From Lates calcarifer (taxonomy: Eukaryota; Chordata; Actinopteri; Centropomidae), in NCBI RefSeq assembly GCF_001640805.2, contig NC_066850.1:6434556-6498555 (forward strand): 64,000 bases of DNA, written 5' to 3'. Within the stretch, counting starts at the first letter, position 1. Each line of letters begins with the position of its first letter. Both the position numbers and the translations under genes were made by a program. Shown here in pieces: positions 27,055 to 38,612 of this stretch. The notes beneath the pieces were generated by a model, which saw only the letters and a list, made by a program, of their open reading frames with translations, was not told the DNA's origin and did no database searches.

Positions 27055-27078
27055 TTTTTTTTTTTTTTTTTTTTTTTT
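27055..27078. repeat. poly(T)24 tract
   Basis: Uninterrupted T run. It could be the reversed poly(A) tail of an old minus-strand retroposed copy, but no recognisable body or target-site duplication was seen beside it. Confidence 0.95.
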
Positions 27079-30000
27079 CATTTTTATGAGAGATTAGATT
27101 GTTTAGATTGATTTTGTCACAGACACATCTAAAAATTGTTGTTTCCTGCTCCAAGTGGATACCGATTACTGCAATTCATAATATGCAAGATCCTATGGCA
27201 GAGCTGCAAGGTCAGACAATACTTCTAGTAATTGCAAGTGGAAAGAAATATAAGGAGAAAATGCTAATGAGGTGCAAATATGGGCCAGAATCCCTATCAG
27301 AAAAATCTGAACAGTGCTGAATGGAGCTTTTCACTAGACATGACATTTCAAATTTGGATTTTGAACTCATATCTGATATGTTACATTAAATATTATTGTA
27401 TCGGAAAAGTCACTTGCATGCTTTTTCCACATACATTATCTTCATTAGTCTGGATTTCATACTTTATCGAAAAAGCAGAAATCTGTATTAACTTTAACTT
27501 TTTTCCCAGGGGAAAATAAGGGAGATTGTGTGAGCTTGTGTAAGAGATATCTAACAGCAGCACAGTTAAGATAGTGAGAAAGACCCTTATTTGATATTTA
27601 TGTGTTTGTGCGACTCCACAATCATTGTCTCTTGTGAGCACAGGATCCTAAAAAAAAGCAGTGTGCCTTCCACAATTCCCTAAGTAACCTCGCTTGGTAT
27701 GTTCAAGACTGTGTGTGTGCATGTGCGTGTGTGTGTCTGTCTGTCTCTGTATGCTGGCTCTCTACCAAGGGAAGCACAGCGTAGAGAGGATGTGAACGAT
27801 GAGTTTAAACTATATTTCTGATGATATTGGAGACACTGAGCTCCCAGTCATGCATCATTTAAAGTAGCAAAGGAATTAATCAGAGAGTAACAGCCAACGA
27901 TTCATAAAAATCAAACATGGGATATTAGAAAGACAACCATCCATTACAGACACACATGCTGTTGTGTTTCCCCACAGCTCTTTTCTTCACATATAACATG
28001 TTCTCGTTCTTAAAAAACGTACAGAAATATATTTAGCCTATATTTACGTCTATTAATTTACTAATGCTAAAGCAATAAGCCTTTGACTTCTGATTTATGT
28101 GTGTTGTGTGTCCATGTTTTTATGGCTTTGACGTCAGCATCAACTCCACTCTACAGCAGCCTAGAATGATCTGATCTGCATTTTAATAAATCACTTAATA
28201 AGTGTTCATATAACAAGTTATTTATTGCCATTGTTCTACTTTATCAAAAACCTCTCTCTGCCTTTACAAGCCACCATCTCCATCTCCACAGAAGCCATAC
28301 TTACATGTGTGGTGGCATGTGTGTGTATGTGTGTCAGAACTCATCTATCTCCTGCAGAGTCCACCATCACTTGTTCAGCAGGGTCTAATTTATGCGGTGG
28401 TGGTGGCGATACTGTGGCGCATGCTGAAATGGCATCATTCCTCAGCGCTAACCCCTGTGTGCTCCCTCACACTTCCTCTCCCTGCTGACAGTTCCACCCT
28501 GGGCATGATTTATCAGGTCCTCAAGCAGCAGACAAAGGCGCCCCAGCACGTGTCCCGTCCCAGAGACAGATAGTAGAGACAGATAATAGATAAACACAGT
28601 GATTCCAGGACCAAACACCAGAGAGGGTCAACTTCATAATGTCTTGAGATAGTGCACCGCTGAGGTCAGAACAATATGGACTAGGCAGTGAGAGAATCAA
28701 ATTTATGTTTCTGAAATATGACCGTGACCAAGTGATCTAAATCTCTTTAGAAGTATTTGTAGCTGTATAAATTCCTATTTGAAGCTCTTGTGGATAATAC
28801 GGATTACTGGCCTGAGTGAGGAAGATACTATTCGTCGTTCCAGTGATTATCTTTCTTGGAAAAATATTTGTATTTTTGCTCACTAGTGCATTCATTCAAT
28901 TCTCCAATGCTACAAAGCTTATGGACGTTGAATGCAAGTTTCCTCTTTATTTCCTGAAGTACAGAAATACTGTAGATGCAGTTTCACAGATCATCTATAG
29001 GTTACATGATTAATGAAATAATTATAAATAAATCACAACCATCCAGCTACAACGACAGATCTTTAACTGATTTATATGCTGAAAAACTGATCTTTCCAGT
29101 GAGGTCTTGCGTTAACCCATTATCTACATTTCTCTGAACTCAGAATTGGCAAGTGAGCATGTGGTTCATTTATCCATGCTTGGTATGAGGAACATGATAA
29201 CTAACAATTTCCTCTGATCGAGGTAATTTTCTCTTTCTCCAGGATGGCAGCTTTTATTAATGATGTAATATGAGGTCAAGAAAAGAACGGCATGAAACAG
29301 TTATGGCTGCTTGTCAAGGTGGTCTAAACATGTATCACCCAATTTAACCTTGTTTTTTATGCGCACAAAGTGAGAAATCAAATGAACTGAATCAATGAAT
29401 TTGTAATGCTGTTACGGAGAATAGAATTATGGTAATTTGGCTGAGCATTCAGCTACATTGTTTAAAGGGTGAGCGGATTAAAAGAGGCAGTGGATGGTTA
29501 ACATCTCATCGTTATGGGATGGAGCATGAACCCACCCAAGAACACAGTGTTCATGAAGGCCTCCCGCAGTGCACCCAAGCTCATTATAGTAACATGGCAG
29601 AGAGCCTTCACAACTGATTTTCCCCCAGAGATCCTCACTTGTAGTGTCCCTCATTTAGAAATTACTGAAACAATAAGAAATCATTAGAGATTTTTTTTCC
29701 CCTAATACACTCTTGCAAATAATCTTTTCCTAAATTAGTGTGTTTATTCAATTCTCCATTAAACAGAAAAGCCCAACACCTGCTGTTCTGGATATTATAG
29801 TACATAATGTGTGTACTTGTGAAAGCAAAGTATATTTGGTATAAATAACATCTTCAAATATAGTCCTGTTATTCTACACTACAATACCAACATCTGTTGA
29901 GGGTTTTTAGTGAATCATTTTTGTACTGTCTTGCTGTTATCATTAAATTTGCATGCTTATAAACCCACAAAATGTGTGTGTGCATCATAGAAGTACTCAC

Positions 30001-31245
30001 CGCACTGCTGCAGGGGATATCTTTGACTTTGAGCCAAGCCAGGTCCAGCGTGCCCTCACCCTTGTAGCAGGACTGCAGCCTCTCCTTGATTTTCTCGTTG
30101 ATCTTGCGCAGGGAGAAAACACACAGTGCAGAGTCCTGGGAGGCCTGACGGGGACGTCTCTTCTGGCCTTTAGAGAAGACGGCAAATAATACATCGTCAT
30201 CCGGTGCCACATCTAGTGAGCGTGCCAGGATAGCACCAGCTTTGGACAGGTAGGCCGCCTCAAGTAATCGGTACTCCACATTGCCACTAATGCAACCAAT
30301 AGGCACCTCCACATAGGAGTTGAAGGCCGTGTCTGCCTTACAAAGGCGAACTATCTTGGAGGTGTAGACCTGTTCCCGACCAGCAGAGGAGGATCCTGTA
30401 GCTGGCCCACCCCCCATTTCAGGCTGTAAAGTCAGAAAGTAGACAAAGTTCCCACTGGCAAAGCCATAAATGTAGTAAATGTCAAAGTCTGGGATAACCG
30501 TGAAGGTGTCAGAGGGGATCTTAATCATAGAGGCCACAAACTCATCATGGAAGACATAGGCAAACATGCCATCCTCCTCTGAGTTTCTGGCCAACTTACG
30601 GCTAGAGATGGTAGGGAAGTACTCTGGCTTGCCATCCACTGCTGTGGCTACAAACAGCATGTCCGGAGAGGCATTGCCATATGAAACTATGACGCCAAAC
30701 ACAGAGCCACTCTCATTGACACCAGAGAGGTAGTGCTCCTTCTTGTGGAAGGGCTCTCCTAGTTTGAAGAGGTCATCTAGACGGAGGAGTTTGCAGATAC
30801 CCTGGTAGAGGCTGCCACATGCGAGCAGCCGATTCTCCCGATAGTCCATCAGAAGCATCTTGTTGACGTTATTGGTGAGCGTCAGTGGCTCACTGCATGG
30901 TTGGACGATACGTGGTGGGTAGCACTTGCGGTTGTCTTCATCTGGACCAGTCTCATGAGATACCTGGACCTCTAAGTCTGGGGACAGTTTGTATATGCGA
31001 TTGACGGCTCCCAAATAAACATTGCCATTGCGATAGTCCACCGCCAGATGGTTGAATGTCCACTCAGGGTTCTCAGCACGAAACGATGCATACTCCTCCT
31101 CCTGAAGGGACACTGTGATCACCTGGGAGCCAGCACTGTGAGCCTGTGGGGCTTGCACCACTGTTTGTGATGTCACAGGCAGCACCAGACTGGACAGGAA
31201 GCAGCATACAAAAAAGAAGGTCCGTGTCCTGGTGAGGGATGTCAT
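30001..31245 (-). CDS. plxna4: plexin-A4, first coding exon (signal peptide and most of the sema domain)
   Basis: Codes for the N-terminal 415 residues of a class A plexin, a single-pass axon-guidance receptor for semaphorins at the neuronal surface. Residues 1-26 form a signal peptide (basic start, [13 protein letters not shown] core, likely cut after VTS). A sema propeller follows: [20 protein letters not shown] (65-84), HETGPDED (97-104), [20 protein letters not shown] (146-165), [18 protein letters not shown] (168-185), [15 protein letters not shown] (204-218) and [20 protein letters not shown] (392-411). These fit PLXNA4 as I remember it better than A1, A2 or A3. Cysteines include C108, C117, C143, C151, C302, C318, C375, C393 and C412. 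N177 is a glycosylation sequon. The ATG has G at -3. The exon ends after codon GCG at a GTGAGT donor (30000-29999), phase 0; reading on gives 43 intronic codons and a stop. The 278-290 loop looks longer than in mammals. Confidence 0.96.
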
Positions 31246-31349
31246 GGCTATGCTGACGGTGGGAGCTGTGAGGACAGGGAAGGAGGCACAGACCAGTACT
31301 GTCGGCCAATCAGGATCAAGCCTCTCTTGAGATCGAGGACATTATGTAC
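31246..31349 (-). other. plxna4: plxna4 5' UTR segment of the first coding exon, with its acceptor
   Basis: Untranslated part of the first coding exon. Two acceptors are credible on the minus strand. One is TTTCTTTCTTCTTTAG (AG at 31351-31350), giving 104 nt of leader here. The other is CCCTGTCCTCACAG (AG at 31267-31266), giving 20 nt. Both have good pyrimidine tracts, so the choice is uncertain. If the distal site is used, a short upstream ORF (ATG 31342-31340, eight codons and a stop) lies in the leader. Confidence 0.6.
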
Positions 31350-34089
31350 CTAAAGAAGAAAGAAACAAACTCTTGTGACAATCAACAAATTACTGTACAT
31401 TCAAGGCAACTGTCACATTGTATCAATCGATATACATTAGGCATATGAAGACATTATGTGATGTTGGTTGTAATCCTGTCTGGCAGAGATTAGAGCAGAG
31501 CATTGTTACACAGAAACAGGTGAAGAGGCCACATAATTGAGACTCTAGCACAATCTATAATTGGAGAAGAAATGGGCTAGTGAAAAAAGGAATGAGGCTA
31601 GAGCACAGTAGATAGTCAAAAGGCAGTGTAGACCTTAGGCCAGTAGGATCAGTTCATGGATTGAGGAAGGGGGCAGAGGAGGCGGAGTAATGCATTGTCT
31701 CAGAGGAGGTGATCAGCATGGCTCTGCACCATCTCTCCGCATGGACCCCTGCCCTTCTCGCCCCTCCCGCCCCTCCTTGCCTTTCTGCTCCAGCTGCTAT
31801 GCACTTAATTGATTCTCCCCTTGGAGTAGCAATTTGCATGCTTTGGCGAGTTCTCTCTTTTCTCCCAATAGGTCTGCTCACCTGCTGACACTGCTAGCAG
31901 AGAGAAAAGGACCTTCTTTCTCTCTTTAAACATACCTACACAGACACACACACACACACTCACTCACAAAGCAGGTTTATGGGCAGAAGAGGAACAATTA
32001 GGGAGGAAATGCAAGCAGTTGCAGAAATATGTTTCCCTATAGTCCTTAGGTCATTTGAATAGTCTAAGCAATACACATACAGTCATAACAGACAGGAGCA
32101 CACACACTTTAACACACTACATTTTGATGGTAATTTTGCAGGTAGTGGATAGAACTGATATATCTATACTTTCACAGTGCCTGGCACAGGGTATAACACA
32201 CAGACAAGCACAGATTAACAAGAGGAAATGACAGCATTTCCTGTAAACATGGTGCTCCCCTGTGTGTGTCGCCTGCTCATTAAGCCTCTCCAGTAGCAAG
32301 TTAGGTATTATGAGGAGCCGTGTTCACCTGGGTAGTATCCAGGTATTAGTTTTACACACACACACACACATAATAATGAAAGTCCTGAAATGCTGATCCA
32401 AATCATCTCTTTTACCAAAACTCGCCAACATTATTCTGGTGTTGTTAATCCACATTATACTGAAACCAAAAGTATCATCATTGATACTATGTGCTAGAAT
32501 AACTTTATTATTACATATACCAATATGTTCCTCACATAGAAAATCCAAAATAGATTCTCTAACATCAAATATGAATCAACATACAACCTACATGGTGCTT
32601 ACAGTATGATCTAGCAATATGTAAAAATAGTACAATACTAACATCTTTTCCAAATCTATAACGATCTGTGTGCTGTTGTGTCAGAGGTACAGGGTGAAGA
32701 CAAAAAACTCTGAAGTGTCACTCATAGTAAAGCTATGCGAGAGGTTGTCTGTCACACTTATGTAATCTCCATCAGTCAGAGAGGAGCTTTATTGACAGTG
32801 TCATGGTGTTTTAGCTAGACTGTCTGTGCAAAGACATAAAACTGTTCTTGTCATAGTTTAAATTAACAAATATTCACATCACTATTTCCCATCATTTCCA
32901 TGTCATTGATTTTGGTGCATTATTCACTTTTTAATTCTGCAGACTCTACAAATAAGTCAGCTTTTTAGAAGCTTTTTACTATGATCACTACGAACGCTTG
33001 CACCCATAAATGGTGGTGCAACCTGACATTATCCTGCCATAGATCTCATTTCAGGTTCATATCCAAGCAATCACAAGTTGTGGTGGTGTCAAACGCAACC
33101 TCACTGCAATCTCACCAATCTCCCCCTCCATCTCCTGGCAGCCAGAGAAAGAGAGACAAAACAGAACAGACAGCCTCTCAGCAGATGATAAGAGGAGAGA
33201 GAGGATGATGAGAGGGATAAAAACTGATAAAGAGATAGAAAAGGTGACGTGTGCTCAGATGTGTGTGTTTGTGCAAGGATGAGTGTGAGTCAAAGAGCAA
33301 TCACTACCATGGCTCTAACGGTGGCATAAGGCAGGAGGGTAAAGGGAGAGGATAGGGAAATATTGGCTGTGGACAAAATAATCAAAACACTCAGGATATC
33401 ACAAAATAACACTGAAGTAAATACAAATTAAGTGACATGCATAAAAGATGTTAGAGAAAATATTTAAAATATTGTCACAAAAATTACAAAAACAACTTGC
33501 CAATTCAACAAAAACAAAAACAACATAGTTAAAGATGTTTCTGTTATTGTATCCAGCCCTAAAGAGAGAGCAAGTATAAAAGAGACCCTGAGACAGAGAA
33601 ATTTAGATAAAGGAGCTTGAGAAGTAATGACAGGGCAGTGATCCCATAATGTTCCTCTAAAAATAAAAGAGGAGCTGAATATTAATCTCACACAGGGAAT
33701 GGCACAGGAGCTCCCACCTCTCATTTACGTAGCGGAATGGACGGCCATAACAAAGTGTTCCTCTGAAACTCCCAGACAACTTTATTCAGCATTTATTATT
33801 AATAGAAAGAGACAGAGAGGAAGGAGGTAAGACTAAAGGAGACTAAGAGGGAAAAGAAGGGCGTGAGACTTAGTGAGAGACAGAGGGAGAGGCCGTTTTA
33901 CCACCTTCACTTCCACCTATCCTCATGAGTATGAACATTTCCACACAGCTGACACCCAAAAACAAAACAAAAAAACACTGGAGAAGAAAGGCTCCCAGAA
34001 GTCTCCCTTGAGAAATACTGTAAATGGGAATTTTGCAAACATGAAACACTGAAACCCTGAAAGGAAAAAAGACACCCTCATCAGTGGTA

Positions 34090-34215
34090 CCCGGCAATGG
34101 CAGTGCGTCTGCCACATGAATCTGTTGGTGAAATGCAATTATCCTCCCTGACGGGGGGGCAAGCTCGTTTAGTTGCTGTTTGCCTTTGCCTGCTGATCAT
34201 CAAGCGCCATTAATT
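34090..34215. promoter_or_regulatory. possible conserved non-coding element in plxna4 intron 1
   Basis: Non-repetitive stretch with TGAAATGCAATTATCC, TGATCATCAAGCGCC and ATTAATTAAACC, resembling POU and homeodomain sites, in otherwise simple-repeat-rich surroundings. Confidence 0.25.
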
Positions 34216-36367
34216 AAACCTTGCTATGGTTCTGAAGATTTATACATCAGACGAACGCACGCACACACACACACAGAACAACTGATTATTATAACACAGT
34301 TCATCCAGTTGTATGCAATTAGTACATGCCTTTTCCCTCAGCTGCTCTTATATATGCATATGAAAATGAGGTGATACTAGTAAAAATAACTTTTACTGTC
34401 TAATTACATTGACAAAATAGTTCAATCACCCCATAAAAATAATTATACAAGCTTTCTTTGACTGAGTTTAGATTTAAAGATAACTAGTAACTAGTGAAAG
34501 TTTGTGAAAATATGTTACATCATCAAATAGCAAGTAAATATGAAAAAACACGAGCTTTAAGTTCTGTGACCTGAGTGCACAGCTAGCTGCTCTGGGATAA
34601 CTGACAGATATACTTAAATATCAAACACATACACAATCACACATTCACAGCCCCAAAGACATCAAAGAGCGCTACTGAATTCATGATTAGCACCACAACG
34701 CTTCCTCAACACACGTTTCCAGTATCACTGGAACTGAGGGCAAAAACACTGTTTATGTGCATTATCTCCATCTGTGAGACTCAAAATGGAATATGAGCTC
34801 AAAAATGCTTAAAAATAATTGGGATGTTTCTGTTTTCCAGTTTCATTGTATTTGTCCTCAAAGGCAGTAAGCAGCCAGCCAGGAGGTTGAAACTGTGAAA
34901 CTGCATTTACATTTCTAAATGTGTGACTCCGCTTAATAGGATATTATGAGGAGGGGAGAAAAGAAGAGGAGAGGAGATATTGATTAGTTCTTCCAGATGT
35001 GTCTGAGCTCTATCAGGTGAAGTGACATCAACATGGCTACACGCCAGAAATGTGATAGAACATGGATAAAATGTGCCTCTCACACATGCATTTAGTCTGG
35101 TTGTCAGGAATATCGCTCTAAACTTCAGACAAGACACAAACAACCAGTTAAGTTCAAAGATCAGCAGGTTCCAAATTGCCCTGTTTCAGCTAAAGTATTT
35201 TGATGCTGCAAAGCTAATTTCAGGGACAACAGTATTAGGCAAAGCTATTATGGATATGTCAGGAGCCATTTTGCTTTGGCGATGATTGTGTAATGGAGAG
35301 CCAAGGCCAGACATGACAATTGGAGGAGACGCAACAAAAAGCAAGCCTCGGCAAAATAATCTCCTGCTATTTATGGGGGCGGGTGGGACATTTATGTTGA
35401 AGAAATGACTCGGAAATGAAGAAACTGTCAAAGTCTTTGGTAAACAGCTTAACTTCTCACAGTGTAAAAAATGTTCAAAAATAACTATCATATTCATAAA
35501 ACAGACTATGAGTCAAATGGGATTAGGAGATTATGAGTGAGTAAGAAGTAGAGTAATTACACATAATCCTTTATATTCATAAAGAAAAAACACACATTTT
35601 TGCACAGTTATCGAGGGTAATCTGTCACGGGGTGAAAAGGGGTGAATGAATGACAGCCACTAACACATGCATAGACAACAATTAAGACAGCTGCATAACA
35701 AGTAAATAGACTTGACCGCAGCACTAAAGCACAGTGGTGACAAAGGCGTAAGAGACAGAACAACAGAATGTGGACAAAAGTGAAGTTTATAGGACCCAAC
35801 CATGCAAAGTGAGAAGGGAGAAAGGTCAGTAAGGTTTCAGAGATGTTAAGAGCATGTCTTGCTCCAGCTACAAGAAGGTGCACTCAGTCCTGAGTCCATT
35901 TGCTTAGAAGGAAAAGACGGAGGAAATGATGGATGGATGGACAGATCAATATAAGATAAAATAAAATACTCAGGCTTGTAGGGGATGTTGTAGCTGGAAT
36001 CTTCACTGAGACCAAATGAAGAGTTCACATCTCTCAAATCCTAGCGTCTACAGTTATATCCAGTTATATTTACAGTTAATTTTAAAATTTTGTTGATTAA
36101 TGTTTTTTTTAAAAAACTCCATGGACTAGGCCATACCTAAAAAGTAGGTGGAGTAAGTAATAGAAGGTAAATAGAGGCTCAACCCTCAAATGACCTGATC
36201 AAGGTCTTAGAGATGCTCAGCGAAGCGTTTTGTGTATTTCCAAATTAGAAATCAATGACCAAAGGTGAATGAACTGTTGCTATGAGAGCTATCATCAGGT
36301 CATGCTGCAGTGTAATATAGTAGCAGTATGAGAAGTAATACCAGCAGTAGTAGTAGTATTCATAGAT

Positions 36368-36397
36368 GTAGTAGTAGTAGTAGTAGTAGTAGTAGTA
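36368..36397. repeat. (GTA)10 microsatellite
   Basis: Ten GTA units, with a degenerate copy of the same repeat around 36335-36360. Confidence 0.97.
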
Positions 36398-36503
36398 AAC
36401 AAAGTATATGTATCTGTGTAAGTATGACACTCTGTGTGTAACTATGACTTTGACACAAAAGAGAGCAAAAACAAGTGAGCGAGGTAGTCAGAAGAAGACA
36501 GAG

Positions 36504-36505
<2 letters not shown>

Positions 36506-36565
<60 letters not shown>
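36506..36565. repeat. (GA)30 microsatellite
   Basis: 60 bases of pure alternating GA. A perfect polypurine mirror repeat of this length is a classic triplex-capable tract. Confidence 0.98.
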
Positions 36566-36569
<4 letters not shown>

Positions 36570-36781
36570 CAGATGAATGAAGAGAAAAGAAGCAGACAGA
36601 GATGTGTGTCCCAGATCAGTGGATGTACTGACTGGAGTGGTGAAGTGCCCCCCCCTCTCTCCCAAAAACCTCCACCCACCCCCCTCCCCTGCTGAGCTCT
36701 GGCACTGATCAGACACACACTGGGACTGGAGGAAAACAGTGTCCCTGCACTCACCCAGCATAATCACAATCACAAATGCAG

Positions 36782-36786
<5 letters not shown>

Positions 36787-36836
<50 letters not shown>
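36787..36836. repeat. (CA)25 microsatellite
   Basis: Pure CA run. It is separated from the next CA run by 24 bases containing related units. Confidence 0.98.
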
Positions 36837-36839
<3 letters not shown>

Positions 36840-36859
36840 CAATCCACATACAGACCAGT

Positions 36860-36860
<1 letters not shown>

Positions 36861-36924
<64 letters not shown>
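36861..36924. repeat. (CA)32 microsatellite
   Basis: Pure CA run, the longest simple repeat in the window. Confidence 0.98.
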
Positions 36925-36926
<2 letters not shown>

Positions 36927-37516
36927 GCAGACCACAACACAGCAAGACACACACTCCAACTTGACACTTCTGTACACAATACACACAAACACCACAAGCA
37001 TACAGAGCAGGAATGCCCCCGAGCACAAACACAAACTGGCATTATACCTTGGCACCAACAACAGTACATTATGCCTCCACCCCGCCACCCCCACTACAAC
37101 ATTGGCAAAAACCAAATTAAACTAGAGCAAAGTAAACTGAGGTTTTTGCAGTTTGCTGGTGGCTGGGGAAAAAAGCAGAGGCCTCTGCTATCCACGCATG
37201 GGGCTCAGGAGAAGCTGTAGCTAAGAGAGAACCCAAACAACAACATATACAGAACACCATGTCTGCCTGCAGGAATAAGAGAATTGGCAAGGGACAAGGC
37301 ACAGGACGATTCCTGAATCATCATTACCAGTCTGACAAACATACATACATACTTCCTCTCACACGCAACTCCAATTATACTGTTAATTATTTAACGACAA
37401 ACGTGTGTATACCACGCAACCATGCATGTCCTTACATGGATTTAGCACCTTTATATTTCAAATTATTCCTTTTGTTATATCTTGAAATCAAGCTATAGCA
37501 CTTGTGTCCTAACATA

Positions 37517-38612
37517 CACTCACCAAGCACTTTATGAGGAACACCTGCATACCTGCTTATTATTGCAATTATCCAATTAGTTAATCATGTGGCAGCAGTG
37601 CAATGCATAAGATCATGCAGATATAGTTCAGGAACTTCAGTTAACGTTCACATCAAACAGCAGAATGAGGAAAAATGTGATCTCAGTGACTCTGGCCATG
37701 TTATTATTGTTAGTACCAGATGGCTTGGTTTGAGTATATTCCTGAAACTGCTGATCTCCTGGGATTTTCACACACAACAGTCTCTAGAGGTTACTCAGAA
37801 TAGTGCTAAAAAAATAAATAAATAAACTGCGTGGCGGTTCTGCAGACAGAAACACCTTGTTAATGAGATGTCAAAGAATGTCCAGGCTGGTTGGAGTTGA
37901 CAGAAAGGCTACGGTAACTCCGATAACCATTCTTTGAAACTGTGATGTGCAGAAAAGCATCTCAGAAGGCACAACATTAAATGCTGAGGTGGAGGGGTTA
38001 GAACAACAGAAGACCACTCCTGTCAGCCAAGAACAGAAATCTGAGGCTGCAGTGGGCACAGGCTCAACAAAACAGTTGAAGACTGTTTTTACAATGGCAC
38101 ACAATGCAGCCTAAATGACAATGGTCTGATGGACCTCAATGGACCTTGTGTCAACAGTCCAGGCTGGTGTTGGTGATGGAATGCTGATGAATACTTTGGG
38201 GCCTTAATAACCAATCAATCATGGTTTGAATGCTACAGCCCTACTGAGTATTGTTACTGACCATGTGGATCCCTTTATGGCTTCTTCTAATGACCACTTC
38301 CAGCATGACAAGGCACCACATCAAAAACACACTAATGACAGTGTGCTGATAGCCTCCCCAGTCACTAGGTCTGAATCCAATTGAACACCATTGGGAAGTG
38401 GTAAATACAGGGAAACTGCAGCATGAATGTGCCACTGACAAATCTGTAGAAATTACATGATGGAATAAATGGTAACATGGACCAGAATCTCAAAAGGAAA
38501 GTTTCCAACATCTTGTGGACTCTATCCCATGACCAATCAAAACTGCTGTGGGAGTAAGGGGAAGCCCTGCTCAGTATTAGTCTAGGGTTCCTAATAAAGT
38601 GCTCAGTGAGTG
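37517..38612 (+). mobile_element. decayed Tc1/mariner-type DNA transposon
   Basis: The ends are inverted: CACTCACCAAGCACTTTAT at the left and, reversed, CACTCACTGAGCACTTTAT at the right. This is the terminal signature of a very common fish Tc1-like family (CACTCACC...CACTTTATTAGG). TA dinucleotides lie at the left edge (37515-37516) and two bases beyond the right edge (38615-38616). At about 1.1 kb it is a little shorter than my recollection of the family. The interior keeps scattered transposase code on the plus strand but is riddled with frameshifts and stops, so it is an old, non-mobile copy within plxna4 intron 1. Confidence 0.92.
37665..38440 (+). pseudogene. Tc1-like transposase remnant
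   Basis: The ancestral ATG is at 37665. The reading frame shifts almost at once; the next codons give CDLSDSGHVII in another frame. A helix-turn-helix remnant ETADLLGFSHTTVSR is readable at 37744-37788 and meets a TAG at 37801. Near the C-terminus LNPIEHHWEVV (from 38371) preserves the LNPIE motif, whose glutamate is the third acidic residue of the DDE/D catalytic triad in Tc1 relatives. Multiple frame changes and stops between these make it non-functional. Confidence 0.88.

Larger units (their letters stand above)
16747..30000 (-). other. plxna4: plxna4 intron 2
   Basis: A 13.25 kb intron between the two coding exons, with GT at 30000-29999 and AG at 16748-16747 on the minus strand. No extra exon, RNA gene or full-length transposon was recognised. 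It contains (AAT)n, (TG)n, (CA)n and (AT)n microsatellites, a 24-nt poly(T) run at 27055-27078, an 11-bp perfect hairpin at 22872-22898, and a homeodomain-site-rich stretch at 25078-25215 that may be a conserved enhancer. Confidence 0.85.

Noticed and set aside
27055..27078. Poly(T) as the tail of a processed retrocopy
   Set aside because: No gene-like body, target-site duplication or SINE/LINE similarity recognised next to it.
29869..30000. 43 extra codons at the 3' end of the plxna4 exon frame
   Set aside because: They follow a consensus GTGAGT donor, and the family sequence continues exactly in the exon at 16746, so this is intron read-through.
36360..37115. 251-codon open frame on the minus strand and several overlapping frames
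   Set aside because: Almost entirely translations of (CA)n, (GA)n and (GTA)n repeats; no protein-like composition.
37871..38441. Minus-strand open frames of 66-77 codons
   Set aside because: Antisense shadows of the decayed Tc1-like transposase.
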